A stretch of DNA of 64,000 nucleotides from Palleronia sp. LCG004 (GCF_032931615.1 NZ_CP136760.1:310001-374000), one strand, 5' to 3'; counted from the first letter of the stretch, positions 34,500 through 43,600 are shown. Numbers and translations: made by a program. The notes: generated by a model not told the origin, from the letters alone.

Positions 34500-35576
34500 A
34501 TGAACAACGATCTCGCGACGGCCCTCGGCCGGGCGCTCCGGTCGACGCGCGCCGGTGATCCGGCCGCGGCCACGGCGTATATCCGCACGGCGCTTTCGGG
34601 TCGCACGGCACCGATGCCCCGGGCGGAAGAACCATGCGGTCCCTGTGCCCGCATGGCCAAACCCGCCGGCCTGCAAGGCGGCATGCCGGATTTCTCGGGC
34701 CTCCCGGGGATGGACAAGCTTCCCGGGATGGGCAGTCTGCCGGGCATGGCCGATCTGCCGGGCCGCAATTCGGGACGCAAGGCACCGGTCCCTGACGGGG
34801 CGACGGTTTCCTGGCGCAAGATCGCGGGCCGAGACGTCCGCCTCTTCATCCCCTCGGAACGTGCGGGCGGCCCGGTCGGCCTCGTCCTCATGCTGCATGG
34901 CTGCACGCAATCGCCGGAGGATTTCGCCCTCGGGACGCGGATGGATCAGGCCGCCGAGGCCGCGGGCTATGCCGTCGCCTATCCCGGTCAGACGGGTGCC
35001 CAGAACATGCAATCCTGCTGGAACTGGTTCCGGGCGCAGGATCAGGGCCCCGATGCGGGAGAGCCCGCAATCCTCGCATCCATCGCCCGGGAGATCTCTG
35101 CCGAGCTGAACGTCGAGGGCCGTGTCTTCGCCGCGGGTCTTTCCGCCGGCGGCGCCATGGCCGCTGTTCTAGCCGAGACGCATCCCGACCTCTTCGTCGC
35201 GGTGGGTGTCCATTCCGGCATTCCCGCCGGCGCGGCGTCAGACATGGTCTCGGCCTTCTCGGCCATGCGCGGCGAGCGTGCGGGACGACCGCTGCGACGG
35301 CCCGGCATCGTCTTCCACGGCACGGCGGACGGGACCGTCTCGCCTGCCAACGCGAAGGCGCTGATCCAAGGCAACGGGGTCGAGACGCGTGACGGCCGGG
35401 GCGCGCGGAGCTGGTCGCGCCTGACGACGGAGGACGGATCGGAGCTCTGGCTCATCGACGGCGCGGGCCATGCCTGGTCGGGCGGCGACGCCGCGGGCTC
35501 CTATGCCGATGCCACGGGGCCCGATGCGTCGGCCGAGATGATCCGGTTCTTCGGCGAGGTCGTCGCGCGCGGCTGA
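34500..35576 (+). CDS. PHB depolymerase-family esterase (LpqC-type alpha/beta hydrolase)
   Basis: A 358-residue protein. The C-terminal two thirds is an alpha/beta hydrolase of the Esterase_PHB family: LMLHGCTQSPEDFA (oxyanion region), CWNWF, GLSAGGAMAAVLAE (nucleophile Ser), GTADGTVSP (Asp) and DGAGHAWSGG (His). The first 100 residues are unusual, with a CGPC pair and LPGM repeats (SGLPGM, KLPGM, SLPGM, DLPG). No export signal is evident, so it may act inside the cell on polyhydroxybutyrate granules or oligomers. Start ATG 34500 fits AAGGA better than ATG 34491. Confidence 0.85.
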   Translation: MNNDLATALGRALRSTRAGDPAAATAYIRTALSGRTAPMPRAEEPCGPCARMAKPAGLQGGMPDFSGLPGMDKLPGMGSLPGMADLPGRNSGRKAPVPDGATVSWRKIAGRDVRLFIPSERAGGPVGLVLMLHGCTQSPEDFALGTRMDQAAEAAGYAVAYPGQTGAQNMQSCWNWFRAQDQGPDAGEPAILASIAREISAELNVEGRVFAAGLSAGGAMAAVLAETHPDLFVAVGVHSGIPAGAASDMVSAFSAMRGERAGRPLRRPGIVFHGTADGTVSPANAKALIQGNGVETRDGRGARSWSRLTTEDGSELWLIDGAGHAWSGGDAAGSYADATGPDASAEMIRFFGEVVARG

Positions 35577-35581
35577 GCCTG

Positions 35582-35609
35582 CCCCGCCCGTCCTGTCCGG
35601 CGGGCGGGG
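35582..35609 (+). terminator. strong GC hairpin after the esterase gene
   Basis: CCCCGCCCG (35582-35590) pairs perfectly with CGGGCGGGG (35601-35609) with a 10-base loop, starting six bases after the esterase stop. There is no T-tract, so it may act as an mRNA 3 prime end stabiliser or a weak terminator. Confidence 0.5.
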
Positions 35610-35821
35610 CCGCCGGGTGGCATCCACGTCGGACTCGTTTCGTCTGACGGGGTCCGATACTCTCGGGTGGGACCACCGGCGTTCGTGGCGGTTCGGGACG
35701 TGTAACATGGCCGACCTCGTCCTTTCGACCGGAGGCGAGGCGCAGGCCGAAGGTTGCACCGTCCGTCTTCGGATGGCGATACGCGGCGCAGGGATCGCGC
35801 GACATTGAAAGGACCGGGACC

Positions 35822-36958
35822 ATGCAGGATTCCTCCGGCGAATCGGACGCCTCCGACGACAGCAAGATACGACACCTGCGATCGATGCCACGCTGGGCGG
35901 GGATCGCGATCTTCATCTATGCGACCGTCTTCACGCTGAGCTACGCGAAATCGTTCTTCGTGCCCGTCGTGCTGGCCTTCCTGCTGACCCTCGTCTTCTC
36001 TCCCATCCGCCGGGTATTCGACCGACGGGGGATTCCCTCGGCACTCACATCCCTCATCATCGTGCTGAGCCTTCTCATCACGAGCATCGGCATCCTCGGG
36101 ACGCTGTCCCTCCCCGTGACGGACTGGATCAGCCGCGCCCCGGAGATCACGGCACAGGTCCGCGATCAGATCGGCGAGATCTCGGGCGCGATGGGCGGGC
36201 TTTTCGAGGCCGCCAACCGTCTGAACACCCTCGGGGCCCCCGGCGACGACGTGCAGCGCGTCGTCATGGCCGAGGGGGGATACGCCACCGACATCGCGGC
36301 GCTGGTGCCCGGCATCGCGGCGCAGGTGGTCTTCACGCTCGTCCTGCTGTTCTTCCTGCTGGCCTCGGGCAACATGTTCTACGAAAAGCTCGTCCACGTG
36401 ATCCCGCGCTTCAGCGACAAGCGGCGGGCGATGACGGCCATCCGCGACATCGAACGGGAGCTCTCGCGATATCTCTTCACGATCACCGTCATCAATGCGG
36501 GGCTCGGGATCGCAGTCGGGACGGCCATGTGGGCCGTGGGGATGCCCTCGCCGATCATCCTGGGAATGATCGCCTTCCTCTTCAACTTCGTCCCCTATCT
36601 GGGCGCGCTTGCCGGGATCGTCGTCGCCTCGGCGGTCGCGCTCGTCTCGTTCGACTGGGTGGGGTGGGCACCGGTCGTGGGCGGCATCTATCTGATGCTC
36701 ACGACGATCGAGGGCCAGATCGTGACACCCTATTTCGTCGGGCGGAACCTGCGGCTCAACACGGTGGTCGTGTTCCTCGCCGTCTCGTTCTGGGCATGGC
36801 TCTGGTCGGCGGTGGGCATGGTGGTCGCCGTGCCACTTCTGGCCGCGCTCAGGACGATTTCGGCCCATATCGACGGGATGGGCGGGCTTGCCGATTTCCT
36901 CGGCGAACGCCACTCCGAGACCGAAACCGATGAGGAATCCGACACGTCCGAGACCTGA
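35822..36958 (+). CDS. AI-2E family (UPF0118/TqsA-like) transporter
   Basis: A 378-residue membrane protein with about eight helices: two pairs near the N-terminus (IAIFIYATVFTLSYAKSFFVPVVLAFLLTLVF, LTSLIIVLSLLITSIG), an extracytoplasmic helix region, then a C-terminal group with NFVPYLGALAGIV and VTPYFVGRNLRLNTVVVFLAV. These features mark the family whose members export AI-2 or act as sodium/proton antiporters; which applies here is unknown. The start has AAAGGA upstream. The last 20 residues are strongly acidic. It stands alone. Confidence 0.88.
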   Translation: MQDSSGESDASDDSKIRHLRSMPRWAGIAIFIYATVFTLSYAKSFFVPVVLAFLLTLVFSPIRRVFDRRGIPSALTSLIIVLSLLITSIGILGTLSLPVTDWISRAPEITAQVRDQIGEISGAMGGLFEAANRLNTLGAPGDDVQRVVMAEGGYATDIAALVPGIAAQVVFTLVLLFFLLASGNMFYEKLVHVIPRFSDKRRAMTAIRDIERELSRYLFTITVINAGLGIAVGTAMWAVGMPSPIILGMIAFLFNFVPYLGALAGIVVASAVALVSFDWVGWAPVVGGIYLMLTTIEGQIVTPYFVGRNLRLNTVVVFLAVSFWAWLWSAVGMVVAVPLLAALRTISAHIDGMGGLADFLGERHSETETDEESDTSET

Positions 36959-37294
36959 ACCGATCGGAAATCTCGCCAATCCATGAATCTGATCCGGGTA
37001 TTGTCCTGTTTCCGATGGACGGCCGCGCGAATGCTCCAGCAGCAGGCGCAGCTCACGAGACCAGCTCGAACGAAGACCTCAGCGTGCCGAAGCGAGGATC
37101 CAAGTCACGTATTCCGCAGCCGTTCGAGCGGCTCATCGCAGGGGCTAGGCCTAACCGCCGTCAGCTTTGCACGGTGATCCGCAAAGGCAAGACGAGCTTA
37201 CAACCGCCGATATCAGTGTTGCCGGAAGCCCCTTGCCGAAACCGCTTCGATCAGCCGATCCAAGCAAACCCGCCTGCAAGAATGACGCGCCTCG
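36959..37294. other. intergenic interval without recognised features
   Basis: About 336 bases between the AI-2E transporter and the convergent hydantoin-racemase gene. Frames in it are short and lack family motifs. I see no tRNA, strong terminator or repeat. It may hold gene debris. Confidence 0.4.
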
Positions 37295-37942
37295 TCATCG
37301 CTCCTCCATCAGGTAGGCCGCGATCAGGTCGATCGCTTCCGGTATGGGGGCGATCACGGGAACCGACAGGCATCCGCGCATCGTCTCGGCAACCCGGGCG
37401 AGAGGTCCACCGCCGACGATCACCGCCTGCGCACCGCCGTCCTTCACCGCCGACTGGCTGGCGGAGAGAAGGGCCGCCGCCAACGTGTCGTGGTCGGCCA
37501 TCACGTCCCGCGGGTCGCCCGGCGTGACCCAGGTGCCGACGAAATTCGCATGGCCATACGCAACGGCGCGCGCGGCGATCGCCTCGCAGAGATCGGGCGT
37601 CGTGGTCGCGACGGCGAAGGCGCGTCCACCCGCGCCCGCGGCCCGCATCGCCGCCTCGGCTATACCGACGACAGGGCATTCGAGTACGTCCCGCAACGCC
37701 TCCACCCCCGGATCGCCGAAGGCCGAAACCACGACGCCGTCATAATGCGCCAGTTGGGGGGCAAACGCCGCGACGGCGCGCGCGGCCTCCGACAACGCGA
37801 CGGCATCGGTGATGAGCGGCACCCCGAACGTCGCGGTATGCCCCGTGATCGAGAGACCCGGAGGGGCCCTGCGCCGCGCGATCTCGCACATCGCGCTGGT
37901 AACGGCGGCATCGGTATTGGGATTGACCAGCGCGATCCTCAT
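37295..37942 (-). CDS. Asp/Glu/hydantoin racemase family protein
   Basis: A 215-residue protein. Motifs are IALVNPNTDAAVTSAM at the N-terminus, VVSAFGDPGVEALR, PVVGIAEAAM, FAVATTT, and the second-domain AVIVGGGPLA. Hydantoin racemases use two cysteines, one in each domain. Here the first-domain position reads SAFGDPG, without a clear cysteine, and the second reads GGGPLAR where ...GCA is usual, so activity as a classic racemase is doubtful. It may be a related enzyme or degenerate. It is the only gene of its orientation next to the FadR-type regulator. Confidence 0.8.
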   Translation of the reverse strand: MRIALVNPNTDAAVTSAMCEIARRRAPPGLSITGHTATFGVPLITDAVALSEAARAVAAFAPQLAHYDGVVVSAFGDPGVEALRDVLECPVVGIAEAAMRAAGAGGRAFAVATTTPDLCEAIAARAVAYGHANFVGTWVTPGDPRDVMADHDTLAAALLSASQSAVKDGGAQAVIVGGGPLARVAETMRGCLSVPVIAPIPEAIDLIAAYLMEER

Positions 37943-38070
37943 GCCGCTGGCTCCGCGGCGCGGGCGATATCCATCGGCGTAGCGAGCCCGACCGGATCGC
38001 ACCCGCCATCGAGTGCGCGCAGGATCCCATCGCAGCGCCCGACGATCCGTAAATGAAACCCCACGTTCAC
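37939..38070 (-). pseudogene. possible C-terminal gene remnant ahead of the hydantoin racemase gene
   Basis: A 43-codon frame (GTG 38070, open back to 38106) ends in TGA overlapping the racemase ATG as ATGA, the coupling typical of operon genes. Its product (including LRIVGRCDGILRAL and GLATPMDIARAAEP) resembles the end of a longer protein, but I cannot name it. It could be the remnant of a deleted upstream operon partner, or chance. Confidence 0.25.
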
Positions 38071-38373
38071 AACCAATCTCCGATCTACCGCGCTTGGAGG
38101 CCGACTTCAGGGGTGATCGAAATCATCCGGCCCATTCGCTCCAAGATCGAATCCTCCTCGCATTTGCCGCTCAGCCCCCTCGAACCTGCCTCCGATCGAC
38201 GCTGTGCGCCACCGATCCGGACAATCCCCCACAGATTTCTTCCAATTCCGTCAGATCCCCTCCCCTGCCCGAGGTCGCTGCGGGACAATCCTCGGCTGTT
38301 CAATCGTGATGCTATCATACAGTAAATCCATATGATAACTTCGACCGGCGAGCCGAAGAAGGAGACGAAACAG
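37943..38373. other. divergent intergenic region before the FadR-type regulator
   Basis: About 430 bases. The left part holds the 37939-38070 frame; the middle has no recognised feature; the right part is A/T-richer, with the TATCATA/TATGATA inverted repeat and the regulator's promoter. Confidence 0.5.
38313..38337. promoter_or_regulatory. probable operator of the FadR/GntR regulator
   Basis: TATCATA (38313-38319) and TATGATA (38331-38337) are perfect reverse complements, 11 bases apart, ending 36 bases before the regulator start. The ATATGAT core recurs in the kdgD/dehydrogenase divergent region at 48081-48115, suggesting autoregulation by the same protein. Confidence 0.5.
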
Positions 38374-39108
38374 ATGCAGGAACGGGCCGGACGACGCGGA
38401 ACGATGGTGGTGGACCTCGTCGCGACCCTGCGCAGACGGATCGCGACCGGCGAGTTTCCGGTCGGGTCCCGCCTGCCGAGCGAGGCGAAGCTCTGCGAGG
38501 AAGCGGGCGTGAGTCGCACCGTCCTGCGCGAAGCGGTGGCGGCATTGCGGGCAGACGGCCTTCTGCAGCCGCGACAGGGATCGGGCGTCTACGTGACGGA
38601 ACCGCCGGTGGACGAGGCGATCCCCTTCCGCAACGTCGATCCCTCCCGGGTATCGTCGGTCATCGAGGTGCTGGAGCTGCGCATCGCGCTCGAGGTCGAG
38701 GCGGCCGCGCTGGCCGCCAGACGTCGTTCGGCCCGCCAGGAGGAGGAGATGATCGCCCGGTTCGACGACATGGAAAAACTGATCGCTGACGGAGAAACCT
38801 CGGTCGAAGCCGATTTCGCCCTGCATGTCGCGATCGCCCGGGCGTCGAACAATACGCGGTTCGAGGAATATCTGACGGTGATCGGGCCCAGCCTGATCCC
38901 GCGCCGCGGGGTGCGGCAGGGCGGCACCGACGCGACCGTCGATCCGTCCTATCTGGAATTGCTGGCGCGGGAGCATCGCGAGATCGTCTCGGCGATCCTC
39001 GCCAACGACCCGTCGGCGGCCTCTGCCGCCATGCGCAAGCATCTGCAAGGCAGCCTTGCCAGGTATCGCGGCCTCCTCGGGCGCGGGACGGCGCAACAGG
39101 ACTTGTAA
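38374..39108 (+). CDS. FadR-subfamily GntR transcriptional regulator
   Basis: A 244-residue regulator. The N-terminal winged helix (about residues 10-75) includes GEFPVGSRLPSEAKLCEEAGVSRTVLREAVAALRADGLL and the wing RQGSGVYV. A C-terminal FCD ligand domain follows, with LELRIALEVEAAALAA, DFALHVAIARASNN and HREIVSAILANDPSAASAAMRKHL, whose Asp/His residues bind a metal and an organic-acid effector. ATG 38374 is preceded by AAGGAG; the upstream ATG 38332 is within the likely operator. It sits 51 bases before the ABC operon and probably controls it and the sugar-acid genes. Confidence 0.9.
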   Translation: MQERAGRRGTMVVDLVATLRRRIATGEFPVGSRLPSEAKLCEEAGVSRTVLREAVAALRADGLLQPRQGSGVYVTEPPVDEAIPFRNVDPSRVSSVIEVLELRIALEVEAAALAARRRSARQEEEMIARFDDMEKLIADGETSVEADFALHVAIARASNNTRFEEYLTVIGPSLIPRRGVRQGGTDATVDPSYLELLAREHREIVSAILANDPSAASAAMRKHLQGSLARYRGLLGRGTAQQDL

Positions 39109-39159
39109 TATAACTTAGTTTGGTCATACTACGATTGTAACTCACCGGGGAGGGGTGTG

Positions 39160-40176
39160 ATGCGGCGGAGGGTTTTACCGGATATCGCGGGACAGGCGGG
39201 AGCGATCCTCGTCACGCTGGCCGGACTTCTGATCCTGACATTCGTGATCGGACGGATCATGCCCACCGACCCCGTCCGCGCCATCGTGGGCGAGGACGCG
39301 ACACGAGAGGTCTACGAGAACGTCTATCGCCAGCTCGGCCTCGACCGGCCGGTCTGGCAGCAGTTCTTCATGTATATCGGCGATATCCTGACGCTCGATT
39401 TCGGCACGTCGATCCGGACGGGCCAACCGGTGCTCAACGACATCGCCCGCGCCCTACCCGCCACGATCGAACTCGCGACATTCGCCATCATCATCGGCGC
39501 GGCACTCGGGATACCGATGGGCGTCGCCGCAGCGGTCAACAAGGACCGGTGGGTGGATCACGTGATCCGGATCATCAGCCTGACGGGCCATTCCATGCCG
39601 ATCTTCTGGACAGGGATGATCGCGCTCCTGATCTTCTATGCCGGGCTCGGCTGGGTCGGCGGATCGGGAAGGATGAGCCAGTTCTACATCGGCATGGTGC
39701 CCGAGCGGACGAACTTCCTGCTCATCGACAGCGCACTCGCCGGCCAGTGGGACGTCTTCCGGAGTGCCGTCAACCACATCATCCTTCCGGCCTCCCTGCT
39801 GGGATATTCCTCCTCCGCCTACATCACGCGGATGACGCGCAGCTTCATGCTGGACCAGCTGAACCAGGAATACGTGACGACGGCCCGGGTAAAGGGCCTG
39901 TCGCGGAACAAGACGATCTGGCGGCACGCCTTCGGCAACATCCGCGTGCAGCTCGTGACGATCGTGGCGCTGGCCTACGGCTCGCTCCTCGAAGGGGCTG
40001 TCCTGATCGAGACGGTCTTCGCATGGCCGGGATTCGGCCAGTACCTGACGGCCAACCTGCTCATCGGCGACATGAACGCGGTGATGACCTGCGTGCTCAT
40101 CGTCGGGCTGATCTTCATCGGCCTGAACGTGATTTCCGACATTCTCTACAGGGTCTTCGACCCGAGGACGCGCTGA
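39160..40176 (+). CDS. Dpp/Opp-type ABC transporter permease (DppB-like)
   Basis: A 338-residue permease with six membrane helices. It has the family N-terminus (ILTFVIGRIMPTDPVRAIVGEDAT), the GLDRPVWQQFFMYIGDILTLDFGTS segment and the EAA loop EYVTTARVKGLSRNKTIWRHAFGN. ATG 39160 lies after GGGGAGG; the adjacent GTG 39157 is less well spaced. It forms a heterodimer with the next permease, overlapping it by one base. Substrates of this class include peptides, but also sugars and oligosaccharides. Confidence 0.9.
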   Translation: MRRRVLPDIAGQAGAILVTLAGLLILTFVIGRIMPTDPVRAIVGEDATREVYENVYRQLGLDRPVWQQFFMYIGDILTLDFGTSIRTGQPVLNDIARALPATIELATFAIIIGAALGIPMGVAAAVNKDRWVDHVIRIISLTGHSMPIFWTGMIALLIFYAGLGWVGGSGRMSQFYIGMVPERTNFLLIDSALAGQWDVFRSAVNHIILPASLLGYSSSAYITRMTRSFMLDQLNQEYVTTARVKGLSRNKTIWRHAFGNIRVQLVTIVALAYGSLLEGAVLIETVFAWPGFGQYLTANLLIGDMNAVMTCVLIVGLIFIGLNVISDILYRVFDPRTR

Positions 40177-41072
40177 TGGTGACCCTACCGCTCGGACCTG
40201 CCCGCCGCCGCAGGATGCCCCATGCCGTGACATCGCTCGGGCGTATCGTGACCTTCCTGCTGCGCTCCCCCCCATCGGCCTTCGGGCTGGTCGTGCTTGC
40301 CCTGCTGATCCTGATGGCGCTCTTCGCGCCGCTGCTGGCCACGCACAATCCCTATGCGCAGGACCTGACGAACACGCTCATGCCGCCGTCGCGCGCGAAC
40401 CTCTTCGGAACCGACGAACTCGGGCGCGACATCTTCAGCCGTATCGTCCACGGGTCGCGCATCACCCTGTCGATCATCTTCATCGTGTCGATCGTGGTCG
40501 GACCGATCGGCCTCCTCGTCGGGACGGTCGCGGGATATTTCGGCGGGCGCATCGACACCGCGCTGATGCGCCTGACGGATATCTTCCTGTCGTTCCCGTC
40601 GCTGATCCTGTCGCTCGCATTCGTGGCCGCCCTCGGGCCGAGCCTCAACAACGCGATCATCGCCATCGCGCTCACCGCCTGGCCGCCGATCGCGCGTCTG
40701 GCACGGGCGGAAACCCTGACCTTCCGCAAGGCGGACTATATCGCGGCGGCCCGGCTGCAGGGGGCGTCCTCGGCCCGCATCATCTGGAAGAGCATCGTGC
40801 CCATGTGCCTGCCCTCGGTCCTGATCCGGCTGACGCTCAACATGGCGACCGTCATCCTGACCGCCGCGGGCCTGGGCTTCCTCGGGCTCGGCGCGCAGCC
40901 GCCGCTGCCGGAATGGGGGGCGATGATCGCGACCGGACGCCGCTACATGATCGACAGCTGGTGGCTCGTGACGTTTCCCGGCATCGCGATCCTGGCCGTC
41001 AGCCTCGCCTTCAACCTTCTGGGCGACGGCCTGCGCGACGCGCTCGATCCCAAGCAGATGAACAAGAGGTAA
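40176..41072 (+). CDS. Dpp/Opp-type ABC transporter permease (DppC-like)
   Basis: A 298-residue permease with about six membrane helices, the N-terminal cytoplasmic region, LFAPLLATHNPYAQDLTNTLMPPS, HLFGTDELGRDIFSR-like sequence (here NLFGTDELGRDIFSRI) and the EAA loop DYIAAARLQGASSARIIWKSIVP. It starts in the dppB stop (TGATG). The next gene, an ATPase, begins five bases after its stop. Confidence 0.92.
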   Translation: MVTLPLGPARRRRMPHAVTSLGRIVTFLLRSPPSAFGLVVLALLILMALFAPLLATHNPYAQDLTNTLMPPSRANLFGTDELGRDIFSRIVHGSRITLSIIFIVSIVVGPIGLLVGTVAGYFGGRIDTALMRLTDIFLSFPSLILSLAFVAALGPSLNNAIIAIALTAWPPIARLARAETLTFRKADYIAAARLQGASSARIIWKSIVPMCLPSVLIRLTLNMATVILTAAGLGFLGLGAQPPLPEWGAMIATGRRYMIDSWWLVTFPGIAILAVSLAFNLLGDGLRDALDPKQMNKR

Positions 41073-41077
41073 GCGCG

Positions 41078-41911
41078 ATGGATCCTATGCTGAGCGTGAG
41101 GAACCTCACGGTGCGCTACGGCGGATCGACCGATCCGGCGGTGCAAGGGGTCAGCTTCGATCTCGGGCGTGAGCGGCTGGGGATCGTGGGCGAATCCGGG
41201 TCGGGCAAATCCACCGTCGGACGTGCCATCATGCGGCTTCTGCCGGGGGCCGACGTGACGGCCGACCGCCTGCGGTTCGACGGGCTCGACCTGCTGGACC
41301 TGCCCGAGCGCGCGATGCTGAAGGTGCGCGGGGCGCGCATGTCGATGATCCTGCAGGATCCGAAATTCTCGCTGAACCCGATCGAACGTTGCGGCGACCA
41401 GATCGCCGAGGCGTATCGCACCCATATCCGCGCAACCAGGGCAGAGGCCCGCGCGAAGACGGTCGAGATGTTGAAGGCCGTCCAGATCCGCGATCCCGAA
41501 CGGGTCTACGGCCTCTATCCGCACGAGGTTTCGGGCGGCATGGGCCAGCGGGTGATGATCGCGATGATGCTGATGACGGATCCGGACCTCGTCATCGCGG
41601 ACGAGCCGACATCGGCGCTCGACGTGACCGTGCGGCTCGAGGTCCTGCGCATCCTCGACGCGCTGGTGAAGGAACGGGGGATCGGCCTCGTGATGATCTC
41701 GCACGATCTGAACCTCGTCCGCAATTTCTGCGACAGGGTGCTGATCATGTATGCCGGCCGGGTCGTCGAGGTCCTCGACGCGGCCGATCTCGACCGCGCC
41801 ACACATCCCTACACGCGTGGCCTGATCGCGGCACAGCCGCGGATCGGCGGCGACCGCGCGCCGCTTCCGGTGCTGGAACGGCAGGCGAGCTGGTCGGAGG
41901 GCGCGGCATGA
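41078..41911 (+). CDS. Dpp/Opp-type ABC transporter ATP-binding protein (DppD-like)
   Basis: A 277-residue ATPase with Walker [10 protein letters not shown], the Q-loop [10 protein letters not shown], signature [15 protein letters not shown], Walker [13 protein letters not shown] and the H-loop MISHDLN. It ends shortly after the [14 protein letters not shown] segment of the OppD C-terminus. It lacks most of the longer C-terminal cysteine region of DppD, so it is a short version (277 versus about 320 residues). It overlaps the next ATPase by four bases. Confidence 0.92.
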   Translation: MDPMLSVRNLTVRYGGSTDPAVQGVSFDLGRERLGIVGESGSGKSTVGRAIMRLLPGADVTADRLRFDGLDLLDLPERAMLKVRGARMSMILQDPKFSLNPIERCGDQIAEAYRTHIRATRAEARAKTVEMLKAVQIRDPERVYGLYPHEVSGGMGQRVMIAMMLMTDPDLVIADEPTSALDVTVRLEVLRILDALVKERGIGLVMISHDLNLVRNFCDRVLIMYAGRVVEVLDAADLDRATHPYTRGLIAAQPRIGGDRAPLPVLERQASWSEGAA

Positions 41912-42654
41912 AGTCGGTCGGCGTCAAGAACCTGTCGATCACGCTGGGCGCGTTGCAGATCCTGCATTCAGTCAGCTTCGACGTCGCCGCGGGCGAATGT
42001 TTCGGGCTGGTCGGCGAAAGCGGATCGGGAAAGTCGACCGTGCTGCGATGTGCCTCGCTTCTCATGTCGAACTGGGAGGGGCAGGTGACGATCGGCGGGC
42101 AATCGGTGCGCGACATGGACCCGATGGCGCGGTGCCGGACATTGCAGATGGTGTTCCAGGACCCCTACGGATCGCTGCATCCCCGTCAGTCGGTCCGGAC
42201 GGTCCTGACCGAACCGCTCGCGATTCACGGGCTCGGCCATCGCGATGCGAGGATGCGACAGGCACTGCGCGAGGTGGGCCTGTCGGACGACTTTCTCGAG
42301 CGGTTTCCCCACCAGATGTCGGGCGGGCAGCGGCAGCGGGTCGCCATCGCCCGCGCCCTGATCCTCGAGCCCGACGTCCTGTTTCTGGACGAGCCGACCT
42401 CGGCGCTGGACGTGAGCGTTCAGGCCGAGATCCTGAACCTGCTGGCGCGTCTGCGATCCGAGAAGGGCTTTACCTACATCATGGTCAGTCACGATCTGGC
42501 CGTGGTGGACCATATGTGCGACCGGTTCGCCGTGATGCAGGGCGGCCGGATCGTCGAGGTGCTCGACCGTGCGGACATTCCCGGCAACGGTGCCACCGAC
42601 CCCTATGCGCGCGAGCTGATCGGTGCCTCGCTGGCCTACGAGCGGGCGATTTGA
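41908..42654 (+). CDS. Dpp/Opp-type ABC transporter ATP-binding protein (DppF-like)
   Basis: A 248-residue ATPase with Walker [11 protein letters not shown]-loop FQDPYGSLHPRQSV, signature MSGGQRQRVAIARAL, Walker [13 protein letters not shown], the H-loop MVSHDLA and the ending DPYARELIGAS. It completes a two-permease, two-ATPase importer whose binding protein is encoded on the opposite strand at 43601-45193. It overlaps the next hydrolase gene through ATTTGA. Confidence 0.92.
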   Translation: MKSVGVKNLSITLGALQILHSVSFDVAAGECFGLVGESGSGKSTVLRCASLLMSNWEGQVTIGGQSVRDMDPMARCRTLQMVFQDPYGSLHPRQSVRTVLTEPLAIHGLGHRDARMRQALREVGLSDDFLERFPHQMSGGQRQRVAIARALILEPDVLFLDEPTSALDVSVQAEILNLLARLRSEKGFTYIMVSHDLAVVDHMCDRFAVMQGGRIVEVLDRADIPGNGATDPYARELIGASLAYERAI

Positions 42655-43550
42655 TCGACCGGCTGCCGGATTTCCTGGAGATCAGGCGACGAGGCTGGAC
42701 CGGCCCGCCCGCCGATCTTTCCGCATGGCGCGCGACGCTTCCCCCGCATGACGGCCTGCCCGAGGTCAGACGCCGAGGCATCCGCGTGGCGTTCCGGTTC
42801 GCGACCGGCGCGCGCGCGACCGGCGTCTTCCTCCGGGGCGAACGGCCGGGGCCCGCGATCCTGGCGCTGCACGAGCATGGCGGCGACTTCGTCCGGGGCT
42901 GGGGCAAGCTCGCCCGGCCGAGCGCGCATTACCACGGTCTCGCGCCGTTGCGGGCCATCCGCGCGGCGGGTCTGTCGGTGCTCTGCCTCGACGCCGTGGG
43001 GTTCGGCGCGCGATGGTCCGGCGGCTACGAGGCGCAGCAGGCGCTGGCGGCAGGCGCGATGGGGCTCGGCTGGTCGCTTGCGGGCATCACCGCGGCCGAG
43101 GACATGCAGGCCGCGCGATGGCTCGCATCGCTGGATGGCGTGACATCCGTGGGGGCGTTCGGCTTCTCGTTCGGCGGCTTCCGGGCATGGCAGGTCCTCG
43201 CTCTGTCAAAGGCGGTCTCGGCTGCAGCGTCGATCGGGTGGATGGCCTGCCGCGCGGACATGCTCGCCGCCGGTTCTCCGTTCCTGCGCGGCCAATCCGC
43301 CTTCCATTTCCTCCATCCCGGAATCGCTGCGGATTATCCGGATCTCGCGGCGGCGGCCGCGCCGAAGCCTCTGTTCCTGCGGGTCGGCAGGGGCGACCGT
43401 CACATGCCGGAAGCCAGCGCCGCGCGCGCCTTCGCGCGCATCGCATCGCTGCACCCCACCGTGGATGCCGGGTTCCACGACGAGCGCCATACCTGCCCGC
43501 GGGACGTCCTCACCGCGTCCATCGACTTCCTGCGCGACCGCCTCGCATAG
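42651..43550 (+). CDS. alpha/beta hydrolase family protein
   Basis: About 299 residues. The alpha/beta hydrolase core is seen as ILALHEHGGDF, VLCLDAVGFGARW, nucleophile elbow VGAFGFSFGGFRAW (G-x-S-x-GG), a late Asp region LFLRVGRGDRHMP and a likely catalytic His in FHDERHTCP. It resembles the acetyl-xylan-esterase/dienelactone-hydrolase-like group. The best start is TTG 42651, overlapping the transporter stop; no ATG is near the domain start. It ends the importer operon, so it may cleave an ester from the imported compound. Confidence 0.8.
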   Translation: MIDRLPDFLEIRRRGWTGPPADLSAWRATLPPHDGLPEVRRRGIRVAFRFATGARATGVFLRGERPGPAILALHEHGGDFVRGWGKLARPSAHYHGLAPLRAIRAAGLSVLCLDAVGFGARWSGGYEAQQALAAGAMGLGWSLAGITAAEDMQAARWLASLDGVTSVGAFGFSFGGFRAWQVLALSKAVSAAASIGWMACRADMLAAGSPFLRGQSAFHFLHPGIAADYPDLAAAAAPKPLFLRVGRGDRHMPEASAARAFARIASLHPTVDAGFHDERHTCPRDVLTASIDFLRDRLA

Positions 43551-43553
43551 AAA

Positions 43554-43579
43554 CAGGGCGCGACCGAAGCCGCGCCCTG
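43554..43579. terminator. bidirectional terminator between convergent genes
   Basis: CAGGGCGCG (43554-43562) pairs perfectly with CGCGCCCTG (43571-43579) around an 8-base loop, three bases after the hydrolase stop and 21 bases from the end of the minus-strand binding-protein gene. It can serve both transcripts. Confidence 0.65.
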
Positions 43580-43600
43580 CATGATCAGGTCGATCGACCC

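Noticed and set aside
37015..37280. Transposase remnant in the gap after the AI-2E transporter
   Set aside because: No DDE or integrase motifs and no flanking inverted repeats were found.
36959..37294. Bacterial attachment site or phage remnant
   Set aside because: No tRNA, integrase or direct repeat is present.
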